From NCBI GenBank assembly GCA_050289385.1, contig JBNKFQ010000354.1, positions 1-28,270 on the forward strand: a DNA stretch of 28,270 bases. Direction: 5' to 3'. Numbering within the stretch: position 1 is the first letter of the stretch; every line of letters starts with the position of its first letter. The translations under genes were made by a program, and so were the position numbers. Shown here piece after piece: positions 22,150-28,270 of this stretch. The notes under the pieces were generated by a model, which worked only from the letters and a program-made list of their open reading frames with translations, was not told the origin of the DNA and ran no database searches. Source of the stretch: JBNKFQ01 sp050289385 (GTDB taxonomy: Bacteria > Pseudomonadota > Gammaproteobacteria > Pseudomonadales > Porticoccaceae).

Positions 22150-22917
22150 ATGGAACTGATTACAAATGTTGTTCAGGCCGAGGCCGCTGACGGTAATATT
22201 TGCCAGCAGTGCTGCACGCGCAAACACTGTTTGGTCAATTATCTCGAACAGTCTTACGCAGAGGAGCTGGTCACTGCAATCCGTCATCGCAAACCCCTGA
22301 CCAGGGGCGAACACCTGTTTATTCAGGGCGACCCGTTTTATTCGCTGTATCTGGTGCGTTCCGGCTCATTTAAATCCGCGATTATCGACCACACCGGCGA
22401 TCGTCAGGTGACCGGATTTTATTTTTCCGGAGATATTCTCGGTGTCGATGGCATTGATTCAGGACAACACCTCTACGAAATTGAGGCGCTGGAAACATCA
22501 AGTGTTTGCAGTCTGCCCTTTCATCTTGTGGAGAAAATTTGCAGTGCTGGCAACAGCGGCCTGTATCGCCGTCTGGTTAGTACGGTCAGCAATATGGCCT
22601 TTCGTGACAGCCAACTGCTGATGGTGCTCGGTCGCATGCATGCCGAACAGCGTCTGGCGAGTTTTTTCCTGGATATTTCCGACCGCATGAATCGCCGCGG
22701 TGAATCTGCGCAAGAACTCTATTTGCGCATGGCGCGCTACGAAATTGCCAATTATCTGGGGCTGGCGGTGGAGACGGTTAGCCGACTGTTCAAACGTTTT
22801 CAAAGCGAGGGCTTGATTCAGGCGTCGCGACACCGGGTCAAGATTTTGAATAAGGACGCACTGATGCAAATTGTGTCCCGCGAACACCGCTTTTCCGGTT
22901 TGCGCAATATTGCTTGA
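22150..22917 (+). CDS. fnr: FNR-type oxygen-sensing transcription regulator
   Basis: 255 residues, CRP/FNR superfamily. Cys18, Cys21 and Cys27 (CQQCCTRKHC) and Cys120 (ETSSVCSLPF) match the four [4Fe-4S] ligands of E. coli FNR in number and spacing. The cyclic-nucleotide-like barrel is about 30-130 (RKPLTRGEHLFIQGDPFYSL, GDRQVTGFYFSGDILGVDGI), the dimer helix about 140-170, and the winged helix has YEIANYLGLAVETVSRLFKR; the ETVSR recognition residues equal those by which FNR reads TTGAT half sites. That fits the seven TTGAY-N4-RTCAA boxes in this window, so it is the likely regulator of the locus. AGGGAGA precedes the ATG. An extra cysteine (Cys22) is next to the second ligand. Whether another FNR/ANR exists elsewhere is unknown. 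Confidence 0.95.
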   Translation: MELITNVVQAEAADGNICQQCCTRKHCLVNYLEQSYAEELVTAIRHRKPLTRGEHLFIQGDPFYSLYLVRSGSFKSAIIDHTGDRQVTGFYFSGDILGVDGIDSGQHLYEIEALETSSVCSLPFHLVEKICSAGNSGLYRRLVSTVSNMAFRDSQLLMVLGRMHAEQRLASFFLDISDRMNRRGESAQELYLRMARYEIANYLGLAVETVSRLFKRFQSEGLIQASRHRVKILNKDALMQIVSREHRFSGLRNIA

Positions 22918-22941
22918 TGCAGATAACTTGATGCAGATAAA
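22914..22941 (+). promoter_or_regulatory. Tandem duplicated FNR-like sites after fnr
   Basis: TTGATGCAGATAAC (22914-22927) and TTGATGCAGATAAA (22928-22941) are back-to-back copies of a 14-bp unit. Each has a perfect left half TTGAT, and the second has a 4-of-5 right half (ATAAA for ATCAA). The unit length equals that of an FNR box. The first copy overlaps the fnr stop codon. They lie about 54-80 bp before the DUF3775 gene. No -10 stands at the class II distance. Confidence 0.45.
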
Positions 22942-22994
22942 TAGTACTCGACACGATACTGGAATCTATCTGTTGTCGGCAGGGGAACGTCAGA

Positions 22995-23390
22995 GTGAAC
23001 CTCGAAATCAGTTCAGCAGAAGTCTGTTTTTTAATCGACAAGGCATGTGAATTTCAGGCCCGGGAAGACGTTAATTTCTCAGAAATTCCCGATGGTTTTG
23101 ACAACGACCAGACGCTGAAAATGCTGGCCAATTACAGTGATGATCCAGTTGCCACTGAATTTATTACCACGGTAAATGATCTTGAACCAGACCAGCAGAT
23201 TTACCTTGTGGCGTTAATGTGGCTCGGGCGCGGTGATTTTTTACTCGACGAATGGGACGATGCCGTGCTCCAGGCAACCGAAAGCTACAACAACCGCTGT
23301 GCGGAGTACTTGCTGGCGACACCACTGCTTGCCGACTACTGGCGCGAGGGTCTCAATTTGCATGAATACAGTTGCGATGATGAGGAGTGA
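22995..23390 (+). CDS. DUF3775 family protein
   Basis: 131 residues, acidic and without signal or membrane segments. From memory it fits DUF3775: SSAEVCFLIDKACEFQARED at the start, NDLEPDQQIYLVALMWLGRG in the middle and ATPLLADYWREGLNLHEYSC at the end. Function unknown; members often stand beside central-metabolism or respiratory genes. GTG start at 22995 with AGGGGA 9 bp upstream. It lies between fnr and the N-ATPase operon and is downstream of the tandem FNR-like sites. Confidence 0.78.
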   Translation: MNLEISSAEVCFLIDKACEFQAREDVNFSEIPDGFDNDQTLKMLANYSDDPVATEFITTVNDLEPDQQIYLVALMWLGRGDFLLDEWDDAVLQATESYNNRCAEYLLATPLLADYWREGLNLHEYSCDDEE

Positions 23391-23419
23391 AAGGCACTGC
23401 TGGTGCTTTTTGAGGTGAT

Positions 23420-23443
23420 TTGAGGTGGACCAGGTCCACTCAA
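23420..23443. promoter_or_regulatory. Palindrome before the N-ATPase operon
   Basis: GTGGACCAGGTCCAC (23425-23439) is a 7-bp perfect inverted repeat around one base, extended by TTGAG and CTCAA arms with a single-base bulge. It lies 31 bp before the atpD start. No T-run follows, so a terminator is unlikely; it could be an operator or an RNA hairpin in the atpD leader. Confidence 0.5.
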
Positions 23444-23473
23444 CATTATTTTATTTGCGAGAGTTTGTCGCCC

Positions 23474-24904
23474 ATGTCACTGGCCAATGCAAAGGCTAAA
23501 GTGCAGTCTGCACCGATCGGTCGCATTATTGAAATCCACGGACCAGTGGTAGTTATCCGCTGTCAGACGTTGCCACCTTTGCGGCGCGCATTGCGCGCCC
23601 GAATTAACGGTGACGAATACCTTTTCGAAGTCCATCAACACATGAACGAACACCGGGTGCGCGCTATTGCCTTGCACCGTTCTGCCGGACTGCAGCGCGG
23701 CGCAGAAGTGTTCGACACCGGCTGGCCACTGCAAGTGCCGGTGACGGCCAGGTGTCTGGGGCGACTGCTGAATATTTTTGGCGCGCCACTGGATGGCGGT
23801 GCGCCCTTATTTGATGGTGCATCGCAGCAGGCAGAATATCGTTCCATTCACGGCCAGTCAGTGACGTTGCAAAACGCGGTTGGCACCGGCGATATTATCG
23901 CCACTGGCATCAAGGTGATCGACCTGCTGTGCCCCTTTGTCAACGGCGGCAAAACCGGTTTATTCGGTGGTGCGGGGGTTGGCAAAACAGTATTGATCAT
24001 GGAGTTCATGCACGCCATGGCAACCCTGCATCGCGGTGTGTCTGTATTTGCGGGCGTTGGCGAACGGGTGCGCGAAGCCCACGAGTTGTGGCACGAAATG
24101 CAACGCGCCGGCGTGCTCGACAAAACCCTGTTGGTGTTCGGGCAAATGGACGAATCCGCAGGCGTGCGATTTCGCGTCGGCTTGTCTGCTCTCACTTATG
24201 CGGAATACCTGCGCGACACCCTGAAAAAAGAGGTGTTGTTTGTTATGGACAATATTTTTCGGTTCGCCCAGGCCGGCAGCGAAGTGTCGAGCCTGTTGGG
24301 ACGAATGCCGGCAACGGTGGGTTATCAGCCCACGCTGGCCACCGAGATCGCAGAACTGCAGGACCGCATTCAATCCACCAGCAATGGCGCGATCACTGCC
24401 GTCGAGGCGGTCTATGTGCCAGCCGACGACATGACCGATCCGGCGGTAAACACAATTCTTGCCCATCTTGATACCTCGGTGATCCTGACCAGGGCCCAGG
24501 CCGGCAAGGGCATTTACCCCGCCGTCGATCCCTTGCAATCGAGCAGTAAACTGATGGATCGACAGACTCTGGGTGAACGCCATTACACCATTGCCGAAGG
24601 AGTGCGCGAGCACTTTGCCCGCTACCGCGAACTGGAAGACATTATTGCCATGCTGGGTTTGGAAGAGCTGTCCTCGGCCGACCGGCACATCGTGTTGCGG
24701 GCGCGCAAGCTGGAGCGTTATCTGACCCAGCCATTTGCGGTCACGGCGGCCCACACTGGCAGTTCCGGTGTGTCGGTGCCACTGGCGCAGACCCTGGCTG
24801 ACTGCGACGGTTTTATGACTGGCAAATACGATGAGGTGCCAGAGGCAGAGTGTTATATGCGGGGTGGTATGGAAGACGTTTTACAAAGGCAAACAGCTTT
24901 ATGA
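23474..24904 (+). CDS. atpD: N-type F-ATPase beta subunit
   Basis: 476 residues; the catalytic subunit of the alternative (N-type) F1Fo ATPase. Walker A GGAGVGKT is at about 165-172, GERVREAHELWHEM carries the catalytic glutamate, VLFVMDNIFRFAQAGSEVSSLLGRMP is the Walker B region, and the DELSEED lever is LEELSSADR. ATG at 23474 is used; a TTG at 23420 would add 18 residues unlike other beta subunits. Beta as first gene, directly followed by epsilon, is the hallmark of the N-ATPase operon, in which delta is lacking and b is enlarged. The stop overlaps the atpC ATG. Expression from the fnr/DUF3775 side is plausible but not shown. Confidence 0.95.
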   Translation: MSLANAKAKVQSAPIGRIIEIHGPVVVIRCQTLPPLRRALRARINGDEYLFEVHQHMNEHRVRAIALHRSAGLQRGAEVFDTGWPLQVPVTARCLGRLLNIFGAPLDGGAPLFDGASQQAEYRSIHGQSVTLQNAVGTGDIIATGIKVIDLLCPFVNGGKTGLFGGAGVGKTVLIMEFMHAMATLHRGVSVFAGVGERVREAHELWHEMQRAGVLDKTLLVFGQMDESAGVRFRVGLSALTYAEYLRDTLKKEVLFVMDNIFRFAQAGSEVSSLLGRMPATVGYQPTLATEIAELQDRIQSTSNGAITAVEAVYVPADDMTDPAVNTILAHLDTSVILTRAQAGKGIYPAVDPLQSSSKLMDRQTLGERHYTIAEGVREHFARYRELEDIIAMLGLEELSSADRHIVLRARKLERYLTQPFAVTAAHTGSSGVSVPLAQTLADCDGFMTGKYDEVPEAECYMRGGMEDVLQRQTAL

Positions 24905-25311
24905 AGCACTTTACTCTGGCGCTGAACAGTGCCGTGCAAATGCAAAATTTTGATGACGTCACCGCTTTTGTCGGAGAAGACGAATCCGGCAGTTTTGCGA
25001 TTCGCGCTGACCACGAACGGATGATGACAGCGCTCGGTATCGGCCTGGCGCGCTTTCAGCGAGCCGAGTGCTGGCACTACCTGGCCCTGCCGGGTGCAAT
25101 GCTCTGGTTTCACGAAAATCAGCTCACAATTTGCACGCGCCATTATTTGCTGGATGACGATATTGACCACATATCCAGCGCGCTGGAGGAACAATTGTTG
25201 ACGGAAGAGGCATCGTTACACGGTATCAGAGACAGTCTGCGGCAAATGGAAGATGAGTTAATGAAGCGCCTGTTACAACTCGACCGGACAACGACAGCCA
25301 GCCGCTTATGA
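24901..25311 (+). CDS. atpC: N-type F-ATPase epsilon subunit
   Basis: 136 residues. The N-terminal beta-sandwich (KHFTLALNSAVQMQNFDDVT, GSFAIRADHERMMTAL, HYLALPGAMLWFHENQLTIC) fits F1 epsilon; the usual ATG overlaps the atpD stop (ATGA). The C-terminal region (ISSALEEQLLTEEASLHGIR then DSLRQMEDELMKRLLQL) is one long helix with Glu/Leu heptads, which in this family regulates hydrolysis by extending into F1. Position straight after beta is the N-type order. It overlaps atpQ by ATGA. Confidence 0.9.
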   Translation: MKHFTLALNSAVQMQNFDDVTAFVGEDESGSFAIRADHERMMTALGIGLARFQRAECWHYLALPGAMLWFHENQLTICTRHYLLDDDIDHISSALEEQLLTEEASLHGIRDSLRQMEDELMKRLLQLDRTTTASRL

Positions 25312-25577
25312 ATAACAGGCGGCAGTTGCAACACCGCACAGAGCGCCAGGTCAAGCGCGCGCAACGAGCGGCGCGGGAACGCCGCTCGTTATTTGCCGAA
25401 AGTGTTCACATTGGCACCCTTGGGCTGTTGCTGGTGATCCCCCCGGTGGCCGGCGCCTATTTGGGGCGCTGGCTCGACGGTATGGCAGCAGGCTACTCGA
25501 TGCGCTGGACCCTGAGCTTGATGCTGCTCGGTCTTGTCATTGGCGCGGTTAACGTCTATCTCAACATCAGGGAGTAG
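25308..25577 (+). CDS. atpQ: N-ATPase AtpQ (AtpI-like) subunit
   Basis: 89 residues. A strongly basic head (QHRTERQVKRAQRAARERRS) is followed by two membrane helices, TLGLLLVIPPVAGAYLGRWL and WTLSLMLLGLVIGAVNVYLN. The PP-x(3)-G-x-x-LGRWLD pattern is that of AtpI-like AtpQ proteins of N-ATPase operons, thought to help c-ring assembly. ATGA coupling to atpC. In the typical order the next gene is atpR (about 90 residues, three helices), but only 26 bp separate atpQ from atpB, so atpR is absent here. Confidence 0.8.
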   Translation: MNNRRQLQHRTERQVKRAQRAARERRSLFAESVHIGTLGLLLVIPPVAGAYLGRWLDGMAAGYSMRWTLSLMLLGLVIGAVNVYLNIRE

Positions 25578-25603
25578 GGCTTATTGCGATAAACCACGTC
25601 ACC

Positions 25604-26458
25604 ATGACTCATGATGCCCTGTCTTCGGCCGTTGTATTTCGCGTGGGGCCGATTGAAATTACCGAAACAGTGGTCGCCACCTGGATCATCATGGCGGTGG
25701 TGACACTGTTTTGCTGGCTTGCCACTCGACGCCTCAGCGACCGCCCCGGAGCACTGCAAAGCGTGCTGGAAGGTGTGGTTTCGAGTTGCGAACAGGCGGT
25801 GTCGCAAGTAGTGCCACAGTACGCCGGGCAAGTTATGCCGTTTATTGCCAGCCTGTGGGTTTTCCTTACCATCGCCAATCTGAGCAGTGTCATACCTGGA
25901 GTGCATTCTCCCACCCGCGACCTGTCGGCAACCTCGGCGCTGGCACTGCTGGTGTTTTTGTCGACCCACTGGTTTGGCATTCGTCTGCAGGGGCCGGTGG
26001 TTTACCTGCGCCATTATCTGCGCCCCAATCCGCTGTTGCTGCCATTCAATCTGGTGGGCGAAGTTACCCGCACGGTCGCACTGGCGGTGCGACTGTTTGG
26101 CAACATGATGAGTCTGGAAATGGCCGCGCTGCTGGTGCTGATCGTTGCCGGGCTGTTCGCGCCCGTGCCAATCCTGATGCTGCATATTATCGAAGCGCTG
26201 GTGCAGGCCTATATTTTTGGCATGCTGGCATTGATTTATGTGGGCGGTGGTATTCAGGCGCAGCAGCGTAGCCTTGGCGCAGGCGATGTGTTGCAAAACG
26301 ATCTTCCTGAAAACGGCGTGCCCGAAAACGGCGTGCCCGAAAATGGTATGCCCCAAAAAAAGTTGACTCAAAACAATGTTCAGCAAAGCGATTTGCGGCA
26401 AAACAAATTAGACCAAAACAAATTAGACCAAAACATTTCAGAGCAAAAGAAGGAATAA
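25604..26458 (+). CDS. atpB: N-type F-ATPase a subunit with repetitive C-terminal tail
   Basis: 284 residues. Forms the stator half-channels of Fo. The core (1-229) has about five to six helices and the essential arginine, Arg163 in LAVRLFGNMMSLEM, plus the last-helix motif ALVQAYIFGMLALIYVGGGI. After the last helix comes a 55-residue tail of eleven pentapeptides (PENGV, RQNKL, DQNKL and variants), which ordinary a subunits lack; on the usual topology it would be hydrophilic and outside the membrane. The DNA behind it is a 15-bp tandem array ending exactly at the stop. No clear ribosome site precedes the ATG, so the start is somewhat uncertain. atpE follows after 4 bp. Confidence 0.9.
   Translation: MTHDALSSAVVFRVGPIEITETVVATWIIMAVVTLFCWLATRRLSDRPGALQSVLEGVVSSCEQAVSQVVPQYAGQVMPFIASLWVFLTIANLSSVIPGVHSPTRDLSATSALALLVFLSTHWFGIRLQGPVVYLRHYLRPNPLLLPFNLVGEVTRTVALAVRLFGNMMSLEMAALLVLIVAGLFAPVPILMLHIIEALVQAYIFGMLALIYVGGGIQAQQRSLGAGDVLQNDLPENGVPENGVPENGMPQKKLTQNNVQQSDLRQNKLDQNKLDQNISEQKKE
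26291..26455 (+). repeat. 15-bp tandem array, 11 units, at the 3' end of atpB
   Basis: Eleven contiguous 15-bp units end at the last sense codon. CCCGAAAACGGCGTG follows a close variant and precedes CCCGAAAATGGTATG; near the end the 15-bp phase CAAAACAAATTAGAC occurs twice in tandem, exactly. Units share a central CAAAAC/GAAAAC core and encode pentapeptides of the form xQNxL or PENGV. The units fall into two subtypes, GC-richer at the 5' side and A-rich at the 3' side. Confidence 0.95.
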
Positions 26459-26462
26459 GCCC

Positions 26463-26729
26463 ATGTCTGACCTGTCTCTGTTTTCCACAGCTTCTACCAT
26501 AGTCGTGGTCATTGGTATCGCCCTCGGGGTGATGTTTCCGGCACTGGCGATGGGTCGCGCCATCAGCCAGGCGCTTGACGCTTTGGCGCGACAGCCTGAA
26601 GCGGAGCGGTCGATCATGCGCACCCTGTTTATTGGTCTGGCGATGATCGAATCGCTGGCGATCTATGTGCTGGTGATCGCCCTGATTGTATTGTTTCGCA
26701 ATCCCCTGCTCGAATATCTGCTCAAGTAA
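26463..26729 (+). CDS. atpE: N-type F-ATPase c subunit (rotor ring) with altered ion-site residue
   Basis: 88 residues, two-helix hairpin with the loop ARQPEAE at about 42-48. Ion carboxylate is Glu63 (GLAMIESLAIYVL), with Ser64 and Tyr68 beside it as in sodium-type rings. In helix 1 the position equivalent to Gln32 of Ilyobacter (and, as I recall, Glu in many N-ATPases, GEGRA) is Met30 in LAMGRA, and the Thr next to the Ser is Leu65. Loss of these side chains removes sodium ligands and suggests proton use. AAGGAATAAG lies just before the ATG. 15 bp to atpF. Confidence 0.92.
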   Translation: MSDLSLFSTASTIVVVIGIALGVMFPALAMGRAISQALDALARQPEAERSIMRTLFIGLAMIESLAIYVLVIALIVLFRNPLLEYLLK

Positions 26730-26744
26730 TCGGAAGCGCCACCT

Positions 26745-27494
26745 GTGGACATCAACTGGTCGACGTTCGTTCTTGAGATCATCAATTTTCTGGTGCTGGT
26801 GTGGTTGCTCAAGCGTTTTTTATACCGGCCGGTCATGGCAGCCATCGAACGGCGCCGGGTGGCAATCAATCAGGGCCTGGAAGAGGCGCGGCAAATGCGC
26901 GCCGAAGCGGATCAACTGCGCCAGCAGTACCAGAATCGCCTGCAGGACTGGCAACGCGAGCGGCAGAAGGCACGCGATGCGCTGCAACAGGAATTCGACG
27001 CCCGGCGCGCTCGCGAAGCAAAGGCCTTGCGCGAGACATTGCAGCAGCAACGGCAACAGGCCGAGGTGGTGCAGGCCGGTGAGCGGCGAGAAGCCTTGCG
27101 CGGCCTGCAAGCAGCGGCTCTGGAGCAGGGCGCCGACTTTGCTGCTCGCTTTTTGCAACCCCTTGCCGACGCTGCATTGGAAGCGCGTCTGGTGGAGCTT
27201 GCACTGAGTGAACTGGCGGCGCTGTCAGAGCAGCAGCGCCAGCAACTGATGGCCGATTCCGAAACACCGCCGCTTGAAATTAGGATCACTAGCGTCTGGC
27301 CGCTGGAGGAAGCACAACGTCGAGCGCTGGAATCGAAGCTGGCCACGGCGACCGGACTGAAATTACCGGTTGTGTTTGGGCAAGATGTCAGCTTGCTGGC
27401 TGGTTTGCGAATTGAAATTGGCGGCAGTGTGCTCGGTGCCAACCTGCGCGACGAACTGCAAGCCTTTGCCCACTGGAGTGATTCTGGTGACTGA
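26745..27494 (+). CDS. atpF: N-type F-ATPase b subunit with delta-like C-terminal domain
   Basis: 249 residues, much longer than an ordinary b subunit (about 160). The N-terminal helix (NWSTFVLEIINFLVLVWLLK) anchors in the membrane; residues about 35-130 are a long charged coiled coil rich in Arg, Gln and Glu; the C-terminal part from about 180 (EIRITSVWPLEEAQRRALES, TGLKLPVVFGQD, GLRIEIGGSVLGANLRDEL) resembles the C-terminal domain of delta/OSCP. Such b-delta fusion explains why N-ATPase operons have no separate delta gene. GTG start at 26745. It overlaps atpA by 8 bp. Confidence 0.92.
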   Translation: MDINWSTFVLEIINFLVLVWLLKRFLYRPVMAAIERRRVAINQGLEEARQMRAEADQLRQQYQNRLQDWQRERQKARDALQQEFDARRAREAKALRETLQQQRQQAEVVQAGERREALRGLQAAALEQGADFAARFLQPLADAALEARLVELALSELAALSEQQRQQLMADSETPPLEIRITSVWPLEEAQRRALESKLATATGLKLPVVFGQDVSLLAGLRIEIGGSVLGANLRDELQAFAHWSDSGD

Positions 27495-28270
27495 CACAGA
27501 TAATGACCTGCTGCAGCGACGGCAAACCTGGCTGGCGGATTATCGGCCAGGGCTGCGCATCAGCGAGCAGGGGCAAGTGGTATCGGTAGGCGACGGTATC
27601 GCCTGGATCAGTGGCTTGCCATCGGCGGCTATAAACGATTCGCTGCTGATTGAAGACGGCAGTCGAGCCATTGTGTTCGATCTGACTACCGGGCTGGTGG
27701 GCGCGACCCTGCTCCATCAGACTGAAGGCCTCACCGCCGGATCAAGAGTGCAGTTGGTTGGCAGCGAGCTGCGAATACCAGCGGGGCCGTCGCTTCTGGG
27801 CAGGGTGATTGATCCCCTGGGCGTACCGCAAGACGGTGGTGCAGAGGTCGACGCCGAGTGCAGTCAGGCCCTGGAAAACACATCCCCGCCAATTATTGAG
27901 CGTCAATTTGTTAATCGGCCGCTCTACACCGGCATCAAAATCATCGATACCATGATCCCCATCGGCAAGGGGCAACGCCAGTTGCTGATCGGTGACGAGG
28001 GTTTGGGCCGCAGCTCGATCGCCCTCGACGCCGTCGTCAACCAGCGCGGTCGCGATGTTATCTGCATCTACGTGTTGATCGGTCAAAAGCGCTCCAGCGT
28101 GGTCAACACCATTGCCACTTTGCGTACCAGCGGCGCCCTGAAATACTCGGTGGTGGTCACTGCCGAAGCGAGCGCATTGCCCGGTTTGCAACATCTCGCG
28201 CCATTCGCCGGCTGTGCGCTGGCTGAGTACTGGATGCGGCGTGGTCGCGATACCCTGGTGATTTATGACG
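27487..28270 (+). CDS. atpA: N-type F-ATPase alpha subunit (3' end outside window)
   Basis: 261 residues visible; the rest lies beyond the window. Start taken as GTG at 27487, overlapping atpF by 8 bp. The N-terminal barrel (VVSVGDGIAWISGLPSAAIN), RVIDPLGVPQDGG, and RPLYTGIKIIDTMIPIGKGQ lead to the P-loop. The usual alpha P-loop GDRQTGKT reads GDEGLGRSS here: Arg175 replaces the conserved lysine. Later RDVICIYVLIGQKRSSV and LAPFAGCALAEYWM fit alpha. Alpha P-loops are non-catalytic, so hydrolysis could survive, but nucleotide binding there would change. The gamma subunit gene is expected next. Confidence 0.93.
   Translation, partial: MTDTDNDLLQRRQTWLADYRPGLRISEQGQVVSVGDGIAWISGLPSAAINDSLLIEDGSRAIVFDLTTGLVGATLLHQTEGLTAGSRVQLVGSELRIPAGPSLLGRVIDPLGVPQDGGAEVDAECSQALENTSPPIIERQFVNRPLYTGIKIIDTMIPIGKGQRQLLIGDEGLGRSSIALDAVVNQRGRDVICIYVLIGQKRSSVVNTIATLRTSGALKYSVVVTAEASALPGLQHLAPFAGCALAEYWMRRGRDTLVIYD

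Noticed and set aside
23420..23473. TTG start extending atpD by 18 residues
   Set aside because: The added residues are unlike beta subunits and would include the palindrome; ATG at 23474 begins the normal N-terminus.
23960..24754. 264-codon minus-strand open frame
   Set aside because: Antisense to atpD; His/Gln-rich composition typical of an antisense shadow.

Overview
The window is a chromosomal segment from a gammaproteobacterium. Genus cannot be read from sequence alone; the evidence is the protein families (FNR with an intact four-cysteine cluster site, DUF6491, DUF3775, Pgi, Lon, CorA and HPF remnants) and their gammaproteobacterial style. It reads as a low-oxygen survival island: fermentative glycogen and sugar metabolism, proteostasis, ribosome hibernation (decayed), a second ATPase, and the oxygen sensor likely to control it.

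Layout. 1-1061: the 3' end of pgi (+), then a corA 3' remnant. 1068-8083 (-): a secreted DUF6491-type protein, then the operon glgP-xfp-tal-ackA. Together with Pgi and a transketolase elsewhere, this operon would form a phosphoketolase (bifid-type) route from glycogen to acetyl-phosphate, acetate and ATP. 8177-14937 (-): a second operon encoding a TVP38/TMEM64 membrane protein, a six-hairpin glycosidase-like protein, a GT4 glycosyltransferase and an unusual fusion of an alkaline-phosphatase-superfamily domain to an EEP phosphodiesterase. 15068-19931: a truncated four-helix-bundle gene (+), then on the minus strand lon, hsp20, a decayed HPF/RaiA gene, a glycine-zipper membrane protein, a 33-residue membrane peptide and a ZIP metal transporter. 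20163-23390 (+): glucokinase, a repeat-rich intergenic stretch, a PilZ protein, FNR and DUF3775. 23474-28270 (+): an N-type ATPase operon, atpD-C-Q-B-E-F-A, running off the window; atpR is missing.

Regulation links the parts. Seven perfect copies of the FNR-type palindrome TTGAY-N4-RTCAA lie in intergenic DNA, next to the DUF6491 gene, glgP, the TVP38 operon, hsp20, the HPF remnant, the glycine-zipper pair and the ZIP/glk divergence. An imperfect tandem pair follows fnr. For five of the seven, a -10-like hexamer sits 31-32 bp from the box centre on the minus-strand side, the geometry of class II FNR activation. The FNR encoded here has the matching ExxSR recognition helix. The simplest reading is that oxygen loss turns on substrate-level ATP production from glycogen, chaperone and protease defence and probably the N-ATPase, which could hydrolyse that ATP to hold the membrane potential.

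A second theme is sequence plasticity. Four separate degenerate tandem arrays share a 15-bp unit length: in an AlkP-EEP loop, twice between glk and pilZ, and as an 11-unit tail ending exactly at the atpB stop. Three neighbouring genes are remnants (corA, the four-helix-bundle gene, HPF).
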